DNA of 64,000 nt from Vibrio sp. 10N.286.49.B3 (lineage in GTDB: Bacteria; Pseudomonadota; Gammaproteobacteria; Enterobacterales; Vibrionaceae). Below the pieces are notes generated by a model that saw only the letters and a program-made list of their open reading frames with translations, was not told where the DNA came from and made no database searches. The first letter of the stretch is position 1; the number at the start of each line of letters is the position of its first letter. Both the position numbers and the translations under genes were made by a program. The stretch spans positions 1 through 64,000 of the forward strand of contig NZ_MCUV01000008.1 of NCBI RefSeq assembly GCF_002873395.1, given 5' to 3'. This document shows positions 35,626 through 44,106 of the stretch, in pieces.

Positions 35626-37104
35626 ATGAATAATAGTTTAAGTAAATCACTCTCAATTTTCCTTATTTTAGTCGGACTTGTTGGGCTTGCTATTGGTGGT
35701 GGCGCCAGCTATTTCACGGTTAAAGACCGACTGAACACGGCGTACACGCAAGATCTTGAATCTACAATCGGTTTGGCTGATGCGGCATTGGTTGAAGCAA
35801 TTTTTGCGTACGATTTTGAGCAAGCTCAGGCGGTCACCGATGCATTGATTAATTCCGAGATTTTGCGTTCTGTCGTGGTCGTGGATCAACGAGGCAAAGC
35901 GATAGCTAGTTCTGGAGCGCTTCTCAATGATTTGGTTAATACAGCACGTGCCGTTGTGCGTGATGACACTACGATAGGTACGATAACGTTTCAATTTGAT
36001 CCAGCGATCATTAGCATCAACATGAAAAAAGAAATACAGTTAATGATGTTTGGCATTGTGTTGGTGTTGGTGTTGGTGATTGTTAGTGTATATTTCTTTA
36101 TGCGTTCATTGGTTATCCAACCCATCGATGACGTGACGACATCGCTGTATCGTCTGTCGACAGGAGATGCCGATCTATCGCAACGTATTGACGTAACTAG
36201 TAGCAATGAGATTGGGCGATTAACAAAGAATTTCAACCACCTCATGGATAATCTAATGGACATGATAGGTGGGGTGGCTAATATTAGCGTTAACATCAGC
36301 GATATTTCTAATTCACTGATTAAGGTAGGTGGGCAATCACAAGATGATGCTTACGCACAGCAAGTATCAATGCAGACAGCTGTCTCGTCACTTGAGGAAA
36401 TCAGTGCCTCAGCTGAAGATGTGTATCGCAATGCTGAGGCGACATTATCGAAAACACAAGAAGCCATCGATTGTGTCGAAGATGGTGGGCGTTTGGTTGA
36501 ACAAAACGGAGCTTTAGCCACGAACCTTTCAGAGCAGATCAACGAAACGTCACAACGAATTGACGATTTAATCCAATCTTCTTCTGATATTGGTTCGGTT
36601 GTCGAGGTGATTTTAAGTATCGCAGAGCAAACGAATTTATTGGCCTTGAATGCTGCTATTGAAGCCGCGAGAGCCGGTGACCAAGGACGAGGCTTTGCGG
36701 TTGTTGCTGATGAAGTGAGATCACTTGCACAAAAAACACAAAATTCAACATCAGAAATTGAAACTATCGTCTCAAGCTTACAATCTAATGCTAAGAGCGC
36801 GGCTGATTCTATGGAAGCAAGTTTGGGGTCATCTCAAAAAGTAACGGTGGCAGCGATGACGCTATCATCGAATTTACAGAAAATTTCGATGAACATTGAA
36901 TCAATCAATAGCATGAACAGCGAAGTAGCGGTTGCGACTAAGCAGCAAAGTGAAGTTACAAAGACTATTGCGGTTAATATCGATGAACTTAATCAATTAT
37001 CCTCGTCTTTATTAGCAAACGCAATGGAAGTAAATACCAAAGTCGAAGAGCTTCAGGGAGTGAATCATAGTTTAACGACGAATATCGAACGTTTTAATAT
37101 GTAG
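35626..37104 (+). CDS. Methyl-accepting chemotaxis protein
   Basis: 492 residues. TM1 about 8-30, a short periplasmic domain of about 110 residues (too small for a large ligand-binding fold), TM2 about 140-165 ([20 protein letters not shown]), HAMP about 165-220 and a cytoplasmic signalling helix hairpin whose tip carries [20 protein letters not shown] near 332-351. It lacks the C-terminal CheR-binding pentapeptide. With the solute-binding protein gene immediately upstream it probably senses that protein when loaded, like ribose- or galactose-type indirect taxis. A strong terminator follows. Confidence 0.92.
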   Translation: MNNSLSKSLSIFLILVGLVGLAIGGGASYFTVKDRLNTAYTQDLESTIGLADAALVEAIFAYDFEQAQAVTDALINSEILRSVVVVDQRGKAIASSGALLNDLVNTARAVVRDDTTIGTITFQFDPAIISINMKKEIQLMMFGIVLVLVLVIVSVYFFMRSLVIQPIDDVTTSLYRLSTGDADLSQRIDVTSSNEIGRLTKNFNHLMDNLMDMIGGVANISVNISDISNSLIKVGGQSQDDAYAQQVSMQTAVSSLEEISASAEDVYRNAEATLSKTQEAIDCVEDGGRLVEQNGALATNLSEQINETSQRIDDLIQSSSDIGSVVEVILSIAEQTNLLALNAAIEAARAGDQGRGFAVVADEVRSLAQKTQNSTSEIETIVSSLQSNAKSAADSMEASLGSSQKVTVAAMTLSSNLQKISMNIESINSMNSEVAVATKQQSEVTKTIAVNIDELNQLSSSLLANAMEVNTKVEELQGVNHSLTTNIERFNM

Positions 37105-37136
37105 TTCTTTAATTACCTTATTTTTCTTCTGTTCAT

Positions 37137-37162
37137 AAAGTGGCGTTTACGCCACTTTTTTT
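37137..37162 (+). terminator. Terminator after chemoreceptor gene
   Basis: AAAGTGGCG (37137-37145), TTTA loop, CGCCACTTT (37150-37158) and a T run. Confidence 0.9.
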
Positions 37163-37287
37163 GGTAGAACCTAAGTGAGCTGGGATAATGACCCATGAGA
37201 TATCGTTGAACGACATAGTGCTATATATGTCGAAAACTCAGTGTCAATTGATAAGTGAGGGCAGATAAAAAAAATAGTTAAGTAAAA

Positions 37288-37309
37288 GCCCCTCGAGAGA
37301 GTGAGGGGC
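37288..37309 (-). terminator. Terminator of the KDG operon
   Basis: GCCCCTC (37288-37294) pairs with GAGGGGC (37303-37309); on the minus strand a TTTT run follows. It lies 42 bp after the cycloisomerase stop. Confidence 0.8.
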
Positions 37310-37350
37310 AAAGGCTTTAAGGTAAGTAAAAAACATTCTTTTAGAAGGTA

Positions 37351-38439
37351 TCACACTTGATACTGTGCGAACTTTTCCCAATCAAATTCGACGCCAATAC
37401 CTGGAGTATCAGGGGCAACAGCCCGGTGGTTATCGACAACAAGTGGGCGTTTGGTATATTCGTCAATAGGGAAGCTATGCACTTCTAGCCATCCAGTATC
37501 AAACGCTGAAACTAAACTTACATGAAGCTCTTGCATGCCATGAGTACATACGGGTACTCCATGTTTTTTAGCTAAATTAGCAGCTTGAAGCCAACCAGTG
37601 ATACCGCCACAGTTAGACGCATCGGGTTGTACAAAACCAAGTTTTGCCTGCTCCATGGCATAACCGAACTCGTGTATGGTGTGAAGGTTTTCACCCATAG
37701 CGAGTGGAATAGAAGTGTTATCTGCAATTTCGGCATAACCAAGATAGTTATCAGGGATGGTCGGTTCTTCAAACCATGTTATATTATATTGTTCAACAGC
37801 CTTAGATAACGTGATTGCTTGTTCAACGGACAACGAGTAGTTTGCATCGATCATAAACGTGATATCAGGACCGATAAATTCACGTACGGCTTTGATACGG
37901 TCGATATCTTCTTGCATATTCTCCCGACCGATTTTTATCTTGACAGCATTATAGCCATTTTCGAGATAGCTTTTAATGTTGTTTAGTAGTTTTTCGATTG
38001 GGAACTGAAGATCGATGCCGCCACAGTAAGCTGAGCAGGTATTATTTTTACCGCCAGCCATTTTCCAAAGTGGTAGATTTTCACGCTTACCTTTTAAATC
38101 CCAAAGGGCAATATCAACGCAGGACATTGCAAAACTGGAAATACCACCACGACCAACATAGTGAATGTGCCACTCCATAAAGTCGTAGATTTCATCGATA
38201 TTGGAAGCATCTTTACCCAATATAGCCGGTTGAATATCATGTTCCAACATGGCTTTGATAGAAAAACCACCTTTACCACCTGTGTAGGTATAACCTGTCC
38301 CTTGACTCCCATCTTCTAGCGTCACGGTTGTTGTTATTAATTCAAAATGGTCATGATCGCCATGCTTAGCATCAGAGAGCACTTCTGCTAAAGGGATTTT
38401 AAATAACTTGGTTTCAATATTTTTAATTGTAGTATTCAT
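37351..38439 (-). CDS. Enolase-superfamily enzyme, probable 3,6-anhydrogalactonate cycloisomerase
   Basis: 362 residues of the mandelate racemase/muconate-lactonising type. The KxK catalytic motif is AVKIKIG (about 165-170). Metal ligands are Asp198 in MIDANYS, Glu near 223 in WFEEPT and Glu near 248 in GENLHT; a C-terminal general base is expected near THGMQELH (about 298). Expected reaction: opening of 3,6-anhydro-L-galactonate to 2-keto-3-deoxy-L-galactonate. The assignment rests on the agar context and on its operon with KDG kinase and KDPG aldolase. Sugar-acid dehydratases of the same superfamily look alike, so galactonate or altronate dehydratase is the alternative. Confidence 0.82.
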   Translation of the reverse strand: MNTTIKNIETKLFKIPLAEVLSDAKHGDHDHFELITTTVTLEDGSQGTGYTYTGGKGGFSIKAMLEHDIQPAILGKDASNIDEIYDFMEWHIHYVGRGGISSFAMSCVDIALWDLKGKRENLPLWKMAGGKNNTCSAYCGGIDLQFPIEKLLNNIKSYLENGYNAVKIKIGRENMQEDIDRIKAVREFIGPDITFMIDANYSLSVEQAITLSKAVEQYNITWFEEPTIPDNYLGYAEIADNTSIPLAMGENLHTIHEFGYAMEQAKLGFVQPDASNCGGITGWLQAANLAKKHGVPVCTHGMQELHVSLVSAFDTGWLEVHSFPIDEYTKRPLVVDNHRAVAPDTPGIGVEFDWEKFAQYQV

Positions 38440-38464
38440 ACTGTTCTCTATTTTATGTTCATGC

Positions 38465-39091
38465 TTAAGCTACAGATTTGACAACTTCTCGAACCAGTCT
38501 ACCGATTTCAGTCCAATTGCCATCGTTAACCAGTTTTTTATCAACCATCCAAGTACCACCGCAAGCGAAAACGGCTGGTAATGAGAGGTACTCGTGAACA
38601 TTTTCGGGATTGATTCCACCGGTCGGCATTATTTTAATTTGTTGGTAAGGGCCGAGCAAAGACTTCAGCATATTCAAACCCCCAGAGGCTTCTGCTGGGA
38701 AAAATTTCAACGTGGTAACACCGAGTTCAATTGCTTGTTCGACCAAAGATGGATTATTCACTCCTGGAATGATATCAATGCCATGTCTTAAGCACGCATT
38801 GATCGTATTGGGGTTCAAGCCTGGTGAGACGATGAAATCAACCCCTGCTTCTTTAGCTGCAATCACTTGATTTTCGTTCAAGATGGTGCCGGCACCAATC
38901 AACATGTCTGGATAAGCCTTGCGAAGCAGTCTGACCGCTTCTTCTGCAGCGTCTGAACGGAAGGTGATTTCCGCAACAGGTAACCCATTTGCGACAAGCT
39001 GTTCACCCAATGGCAAAATATCTTCTGCACGATCAATGGCAATAACGGGAATGACTTTATAATGGGCTAACCGCTTATTTAATAGATGCAT
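38465..39091 (-). CDS. KDPG aldolase (2-keto-3-deoxy-6-phosphogluconate/galactonate aldolase)
   Basis: A 208-residue class I aldolase of the Eda/DgoA family. The Schiff-base lysine is Lys129 in [12 protein letters not shown]; the catalytic Glu lies in VAEITFRS (about 40) and the phosphate-binding region includes [10 protein letters not shown] (about 67-76) and PTGGI (about 157). It splits 2-keto-3-deoxy-6-phosphosugar acids to pyruvate and glyceraldehyde-3-phosphate, the last step of AHG catabolism. It lies 16 bp downstream of the kinase gene and 25 bp upstream of the cycloisomerase gene, in one operon. Confidence 0.92.
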   Translation of the reverse strand: MHLLNKRLAHYKVIPVIAIDRAEDILPLGEQLVANGLPVAEITFRSDAAEEAVRLLRKAYPDMLIGAGTILNENQVIAAKEAGVDFIVSPGLNPNTINACLRHGIDIIPGVNNPSLVEQAIELGVTTLKFFPAEASGGLNMLKSLLGPYQQIKIMPTGGINPENVHEYLSLPAVFACGGTWMVDKKLVNDGNWTEIGRLVREVVKSVA

Positions 39092-39107
39092 AACAATTCC
39101 TTAATAA

Positions 39108-40055
39108 TTAGTTGCCGGCCATACGAGATTTCACTTGAGCAAGTGTTGGTAGTGGAGCTACGGCGCCGTAACCTGTAATGGTGATAGAGGCGGTCGCATT
39201 CGCATGAGCTAAACAGTCTTCTAAACTCAATCCATTGACATAATGGGTACAAAATGAGCCTGCAAAAGAGTCGCCTGCTGCAGTGGCATCTACTGGCGTG
39301 ACTTGATGCGGCTTGATGTGATGGCGAGCATGTTCATTTGCAACGGTGGCACCGTCGCCACCTTGCTTAAGTACTACCACTTTAGCACCAAGCTTTAGGT
39401 AATGATCGATAATGTCATCAGGTTGCTCAAGTCCGGTAAGTAGTTGAGCCTCATCAACACTTGGAAAACAGATGTCGACGCTTGAAATGGTTTCTTCAAT
39501 AATTGCTTTCGCTCGTTTTAGCGACCAAAGCTTAAGGCGCAAGTTAGTATCAAAAGAAACTAACGTATTATTACTATTGGCAATATCGATAGCACTGAAG
39601 ACAGCATCACAACTTGTCGCACTGATCGCTTGTGTGATAGCAGTGGTATGTAGCAACTTAGCATGGCGGATTGCATCAACTGGCAAGCGAGAAGGAGTAA
39701 TAAGCGATGCTGCAGAATTTTTTCTCATAAAAGAAAAATGATGCCCATCTTGATCGTGGGTAATAAAGTAAACACCAGTATGAGTATCTGAATTTGAGAC
39801 CACTTGGCGTGAGCATACATGCTCTTGTTTCCACAAATCTAGAAACCGCTTACCAAACTCATCATCACCAAGGTGAGTTAACATGCCAACTTTCGCGCCC
39901 TGTCTGGCAGCTGCAATTGCGAAATTAGAGGCATCACCACCAAAGCCACTTAAAAAATCACCATCACCATCATTGGTGTTCTTTAGTTGGCTAAACTCAA
40001 ACATTGGTTCACCAAAACTTAATACATCTGAATATATTGGACTGTTATCTTGCAT
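39108..40055 (-). CDS. 2-keto-3-deoxygluconate kinase (PfkB family)
   Basis: 315 residues. Signature 1 (GGDASNFAIAAARQGAKVG, about 38-56) and signature 2 (DATAAGDSFAGSF, catalytic Asp262) are intact. The context, directly before KDPG aldolase, fits phosphorylation of 2-keto-3-deoxygluconate (or -galactonate) at C6. It is the first gene of the operon; a perfect TGGTCAACCA lies 104 bp upstream of its start. It differs from the other PfkB kinase (14793) enough that the two probably serve different sugars. Confidence 0.9.
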   Translation of the reverse strand: MQDNSPIYSDVLSFGEPMFEFSQLKNTNDGDGDFLSGFGGDASNFAIAAARQGAKVGMLTHLGDDEFGKRFLDLWKQEHVCSRQVVSNSDTHTGVYFITHDQDGHHFSFMRKNSAASLITPSRLPVDAIRHAKLLHTTAITQAISATSCDAVFSAIDIANSNNTLVSFDTNLRLKLWSLKRAKAIIEETISSVDICFPSVDEAQLLTGLEQPDDIIDHYLKLGAKVVVLKQGGDGATVANEHARHHIKPHQVTPVDATAAGDSFAGSFCTHYVNGLSLEDCLAHANATASITITGYGAVAPLPTLAQVKSRMAGN

Positions 40056-40158
40056 CTTAGTACTCGCAAATTGATTTTAGATTGAAAGTAGAAGGTAAAA
40101 CACCTACACCCACTAAAAATGGTTAAACTTTATTATATATTAATGATGAAGGTTTTCA

Positions 40159-40168
40159 TGGTCAACCA
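40159..40168 (-). promoter_or_regulatory. Perfect TGGTCAACCA operator before KDG kinase operon
   Basis: An exact match to TGGTnnACCA, extended to CA on the right, in the 368-bp divergent gap 40056-40423. Confidence 0.7.
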
Positions 40169-40284
40169 ATTGATCGGGTAATTAAAAGATTAAGCTCACA
40201 CTTTTGTTAATAGTGTTAACTTAATCTTTTTCGTTATTTAATAAGGCTTTGTTCTCGTTGTTGTGCAGGTGGTACTCTCAGTTA

Positions 40285-40409
40285 TGTTATGGGGATCACT
40301 TAATATTTGTTAAATTGGTTGTCCAATGTGTTGTATTGGTTGTGTGTTTGTGGCTATAATCGGCTTAATCCGGCAGAATTAAGCCGATTTTTAATATAAT
40401 GGTCAATCA
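40285..40409 (+). promoter_or_regulatory. Promoter with CRP-like site and three operator-like sites
   Basis: CRP-like TGTTA-N6-TCACT (40285-40300). Operators TGGTTGTCCA (40316-40325, one mismatch), a TGGTTGTG half-site (40337, 21 bp later) and TGGTCAATCA (40400-40409, one mismatch). A perfect -10 TATAAT lies at 40355-40360, with a weaker -35 TTGTAT at 40331-40336 (18-bp spacer). A repressor at these sites would cover the promoter. Confidence 0.6.
40358..40389 (+). promoter_or_regulatory. 12-bp inverted repeat at the predicted transcript start
   Basis: AATCGGCTTAAT (40358-40369) and its exact reverse complement (40378-40389) flank CCGGCAGA, followed by T5. It begins within the -10 box, so it is either an operator or a 5'-terminal mRNA hairpin resembling an early terminator. 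Confidence 0.6.
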
Positions 40410-40423
40410 ATCGGGCTTGGAAT

Positions 40424-41890
40424 ATGAAATCAAAAAACAGAATTTTGGATGCTAAATACTCATATCAAACAGATTATGATAGAGCATCACTACAAACGGA
40501 TATTGTACATCTTGGTTTTGGTGCATTCCATCGAGGTCATCAGGCGGTTTATAACGACCTTACAAATCAAGCTACAGGCAAGTTGTGGGGAATTTGTGAA
40601 ATAAATTTATTTGGTCCAGAAGACCTGATTTCTCAACTTAAACAGCAAAATGAACTGTTTACGGTTGTCGAGAAGTCTGCAAGCGGTACTTATACCCGAT
40701 TGGTTAGAACTATTTCGGAGTCGATTCATACTCCTGTTGATGGTATTGATTTAGCTATTGCAAAAATGGTTGAAGATCAGGTCAAAATAGTCTCTCTCAC
40801 AATCACAGAGAAAGGGTACTGTACCGACCCTCAATCTGGTCGCCTAGATTTGAGTAACGAATTGATTCAGCATGATTTAGCTAATCCACGGCTCCCTAAA
40901 TCAGCAATTGGTTGTATTACCGAAGCATTACGTCAGCGTCGTGATTTAGGTTTAACTCCATTTAGTGTCCTGTCGTGTGACAATATTCCAGAGAATGGCT
41001 TATTGACAAAAGATGCGGTTGTATCGTTTGCAAAAGCGTTGGATCCATTGCTTGCTCATTGGATCGAAGAGTGTGTCACTTTCCCTAGTACGATGGTTGA
41101 CCGAATTGTTCCCGCGATGACTGAAGACCAATTTGATGTTATTGAGCAGGAAACGGGTTATAGAGATCCTTGCGGTATTGTTTGTGAGGACTTCAGACAG
41201 TGGGTTGTTGAAGACAACTTTGTTGCTGGTCGTCCTGACTGGGATCTTGTTGGTGCCATGTTTGTAGGCGATGTTCTGCCTTATGAAGAAATGAAACTTC
41301 GAATGCTAAATGGTAGCCACTCATTCCTAGCCTATAACGGAAGCTTGGCTGGGCATGAATTTATTTACCAATGTATGCAAGATGAATCGTTGAAAAAAGC
41401 GACACTTCATTTAATGACCCAAGAGCAAGCTAAATCGTTACAAGAAGGAATTGAGGTCAATCTTGAAACTTACGCGGATCTTCTGATTCAACGATTTAGT
41501 AATACCAATATTAAACACAAAACGGGTCAAATCGCTATGGATGGTTCTCAAAAACTACCACAGCGTTCTATCGACCCCTTTATGACACTACAGCGTCGAG
41601 GTGTTGAGAGTGTGTGTCTTCCAATTGCTATTGCAGGGTGGATGCATTACACCCTAGCTCAAGCGATAAATGGCGAGACAATTTTTGACCCACTTGAATC
41701 TATCTATAAAGAGATCGCTTTAGCCGATATCTCTTCTGTGGAAAAGGCGAATGCATTACTTTCAATTGAAAAAATTTTTGGTACTTACAAGTTAGATAAC
41801 CCAGAGTTCCACAACAAAGTGATTGCAGCGTTTACATCTATCGAATCTAAAGGAATCAATGCAGTTATTGATTCTATTGTTAAGAATTAA
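40424..41890 (+). CDS. Mannitol dehydrogenase-family oxidoreductase (UxuB/UxaB/MtlD-like)
   Basis: 488 residues of the long-chain polyol/uronate dehydrogenase family: N-terminal Rossmann with VHLGFGAFHRGHQA (about 25-38), middle DNIPENG (about 185) and catalytic Lys/Asn region KLRMLNGSHSFLAYNG (about 290-305). Relatives interconvert fructuronate/mannonate, tagaturonate/altronate or mannitol/fructose using NAD(H). First gene of an operon with a C5-type zinc dehydrogenase and an LDH2-type reductase, gaps of 11 bp. In this context it may reduce a keto-deoxy-aldonate; the specific substrate is not visible. Confidence 0.87.
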   Translation: MKSKNRILDAKYSYQTDYDRASLQTDIVHLGFGAFHRGHQAVYNDLTNQATGKLWGICEINLFGPEDLISQLKQQNELFTVVEKSASGTYTRLVRTISESIHTPVDGIDLAIAKMVEDQVKIVSLTITEKGYCTDPQSGRLDLSNELIQHDLANPRLPKSAIGCITEALRQRRDLGLTPFSVLSCDNIPENGLLTKDAVVSFAKALDPLLAHWIEECVTFPSTMVDRIVPAMTEDQFDVIEQETGYRDPCGIVCEDFRQWVVEDNFVAGRPDWDLVGAMFVGDVLPYEEMKLRMLNGSHSFLAYNGSLAGHEFIYQCMQDESLKKATLHLMTQEQAKSLQEGIEVNLETYADLLIQRFSNTNIKHKTGQIAMDGSQKLPQRSIDPFMTLQRRGVESVCLPIAIAGWMHYTLAQAINGETIFDPLESIYKEIALADISSVEKANALLSIEKIFGTYKLDNPEFHNKVIAAFTSIESKGINAVIDSIVKN

Positions 41891-41901
41891 GGAAACTAAC
41901 C

Positions 41902-42918
41902 ATGAAAACACTCATTTGTCATGAGCCAAACAGCATTGAATATATTGAACGTGAAATCCCATCTATTTTAGATAACCAAGTACTACTTAAAGTTAATTCA
42001 GTCGGTATTTGTGGAACAGATATCCATGCTTATGCAGGAAGACAGCCTTTTTTTTCATACCCACGAGTGCTCGGACATGAGATTTGTGGAACCGCTGAAA
42101 AAATCGGTGAAGCTTGTCAAGCAACGACTTCTGGTAAGCGCTATTCAGTGATCCCTTGTGTACCGTGTGGAATGTGTGCAGCATGTCGTGAAGACAAAAC
42201 GAACTGTTGTGAGAACGTCGCACTTTATGGTGTTCACCAAGATGGTGGCTTTTCTGAGTACCTAGCCGTCTATGAAGATAATTTGGTAGAGTTGCCAGAA
42301 AATGTCAGCAACTCTGAAGGCGCACTTGTTGAGTGTTTTGCAATCAGTGCTCATGCCGTTCGTCGTGCTGAAATTAGCGCTAGCAATAATGTTGTTGTTG
42401 TCGGTGCTGGACCTATTGGTCTAGCTGCGGCAGCGATTGCAAAAGCTGAAGGTGCTAATGTAGTAGTGGTCGATGTAGATGATAGTCGACGTGAACAAGT
42501 GGTTGCTAAACTAGGAGTTCAATCTTTAAACCCTTTTGAAGACGATTACGTTCAAAACTTGAAGAAAGCGTTTGGCGGAGAATTAGCGTGCGTATTGATG
42601 GACGCAACGGGCAATAAAGGGTCTATGTCTCGCAGTGTTGATCTGATCCGTCATGGTGGGAAAATTGTGTTTATCGGTCTTTATATCGGTGATTTGGTTC
42701 TAGATGATCCAACATTCCACAAGAAAGAAACGACGTTACTGAGCAGTCGTAATGCAACACGTGTCGATTTCGAGCGCGTTATTGAGTTAATGGCTTCGGG
42801 AGCAATTTCTCAAGAAATCATGAAAAACAAAGATTATGACTTTTATACTTTCGGCAATAGTTACAAACAAGATGTTGTTGAGAATAAAGAGTTAGTCAAA
42901 GGTGTGATCAATTTTTAA
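41902..42918 (+). CDS. Zinc dehydrogenase like L-galactonate 5-dehydrogenase (LgoD/RspB type)
   Basis: A 338-residue MDR dehydrogenase. Motifs VGICGTDIHAYAG, FFSYPRVLGHEICG, the structural zinc CVPCGMCAACREDKTNCCE and GVHQDGGFSEYL, plus KKETTLLSSRNAT, are very like E. coli YjjN, which oxidises L-galactonate at C5. A C5 oxidation of 2-keto-3-deoxy-L-galactonate is what the published AHG pathway requires before re-reduction to D-KDG, so that reaction is the best inference. It lies 11 bp from both neighbours, so co-transcribed. Confidence 0.87.
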   Translation: MKTLICHEPNSIEYIEREIPSILDNQVLLKVNSVGICGTDIHAYAGRQPFFSYPRVLGHEICGTAEKIGEACQATTSGKRYSVIPCVPCGMCAACREDKTNCCENVALYGVHQDGGFSEYLAVYEDNLVELPENVSNSEGALVECFAISAHAVRRAEISASNNVVVVGAGPIGLAAAAIAKAEGANVVVVDVDDSRREQVVAKLGVQSLNPFEDDYVQNLKKAFGGELACVLMDATGNKGSMSRSVDLIRHGGKIVFIGLYIGDLVLDDPTFHKKETTLLSSRNATRVDFERVIELMASGAISQEIMKNKDYDFYTFGNSYKQDVVENKELVKGVINF

Positions 42919-42929
42919 GGGGAAGCGAT

Positions 42930-43937
42930 ATGACAACGGTTAATGTTAAATCAGAAGAACTCAAATCTCTTGCCCTAAACAAATTACTCGGTGCAGGTTT
43001 AGATGAGAAAACAGCAAATGAAGTGACTGATGTTTTAGTCCATGCTGATATGACAGGCGTACATTCGCACGGTGTGATGCGCGTCGAGCACTATTGCCAT
43101 CGTCTAGAAAAAGGTGGTTTAAACCGTAACGCGAAATTTAGTATTGAGCAGGTGTCACCATCTGTGGCGATTCTAGATTCAGATGACGGTATGGGGCATT
43201 CAGGTCTCATCGCAGCAACGAATCATGGTATTGAACTAGCGAAAGAAACAGGCCTTGGTTTTGTCAGTGTGAAAAATACGTCACATTGTGGTGCGCTTTC
43301 TTACTTTATGGAACAAGCAACAAGTCAAGGTATGATAGCAATTGCAATGACGCAAACGGATACTTGTGTTGCTCCTTATGGTGGTGCAGAACGCTTTTTA
43401 GGAACGAACCCTATTGCGTTTGGCTTTCCTGTTGAAGGGAATACGCCTATGATCTTAGATATGGCGACTAGCGCAACAGCGTTCGGAAAATTGTTACATG
43501 CAAAAGAAACAAACCAATCAATTGATGAAGGTTTAGCTATTGATGTCGAGGGTAACATCACGACTGACCCTCATAAAGTAGAGAACCTGTTGACGTTTGG
43601 TGGTCATAAAGGTTCTGGTATTGCGCTAGCAATTGATGCGTTGACGGGTGTGCTAATGGGCGCAAACTTTAGTAACCATATTGTTCGTATGTATGGTGAC
43701 TATGACAAGATGCGTAAGTTGGCTAGTTTGGTTATTGTGATTAACCCTGAAAAGTTAGGTAATGCTTTATTTGCTGTTACGATGGCGGCGATGGTGTCAG
43801 AATTACGCTCTGTTACGCCAGTACCTGGTACGGAAAAAGTTCAAGCACCTAACGATCCACAAGTGGCATACAAAGCAAAATGTGAAGTGGAAGGCATCCC
43901 TGTAGCGAAAGGCGTCTATGCGTATTTAACGAGTTAA
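42930..43937 (+). CDS. LDH2/YiaK-family NAD(P)H-dependent 2-oxoacid/sugar-acid reductase (copy A)
   Basis: 335 residues of the malate/L-lactate dehydrogenase type 2 family, unrelated in fold to ordinary LDH. The signatures HSHGVMRVEHY (about 46-56), SHCGALSYF (about 115) and FGGHKGSGIALAIDALTG (about 220-237) are present. Members reduce diketo-gulonate, malate, ureidoglycolate or similar. It is strongly similar along its full length to the gene at 48250. Likely reduces the 2,5-diketo-3-deoxy acid made by the preceding gene (inference). A strong terminator follows. Confidence 0.9.
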   Translation: MTTVNVKSEELKSLALNKLLGAGLDEKTANEVTDVLVHADMTGVHSHGVMRVEHYCHRLEKGGLNRNAKFSIEQVSPSVAILDSDDGMGHSGLIAATNHGIELAKETGLGFVSVKNTSHCGALSYFMEQATSQGMIAIAMTQTDTCVAPYGGAERFLGTNPIAFGFPVEGNTPMILDMATSATAFGKLLHAKETNQSIDEGLAIDVEGNITTDPHKVENLLTFGGHKGSGIALAIDALTGVLMGANFSNHIVRMYGDYDKMRKLASLVIVINPEKLGNALFAVTMAAMVSELRSVTPVPGTEKVQAPNDPQVAYKAKCEVEGIPVAKGVYAYLTS

Positions 43938-43980
43938 GTGCGTATTTAAAGTTTAAGCCGCTTTAATCATTGACTAAATA

Positions 43981-44022
43981 AAACCGCCCTTTGATTTGAT
44001 AGTCTCATAGGGCGGTTTTTTC
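43981..44022 (+). terminator. Terminator of oxidoreductase operon
   Basis: AAACCGCCCT (43981-43990) pairs with AGGGCGGTTT (44009-44018), with T tract. It also faces the convergent GH2 gene. Confidence 0.9.
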
Positions 44023-44106
44023 ATACGTGTTTAATTAGCAATAAAATGAACACTCCCACTGCTAACCATTCTTTATTTCTAGCGTAATTAGTTTTGCGTT
44101 GAAGAG

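Noticed and set aside
35668..36296. Antisense ORFs over the chemoreceptor
   Set aside because: They mirror the coding strand's codon structure and have no family features.
40424..41890. Calling this gene fructuronate or tagaturonate reductase by name
   Set aside because: Family members with different substrates look alike, and the agar context does not settle it.
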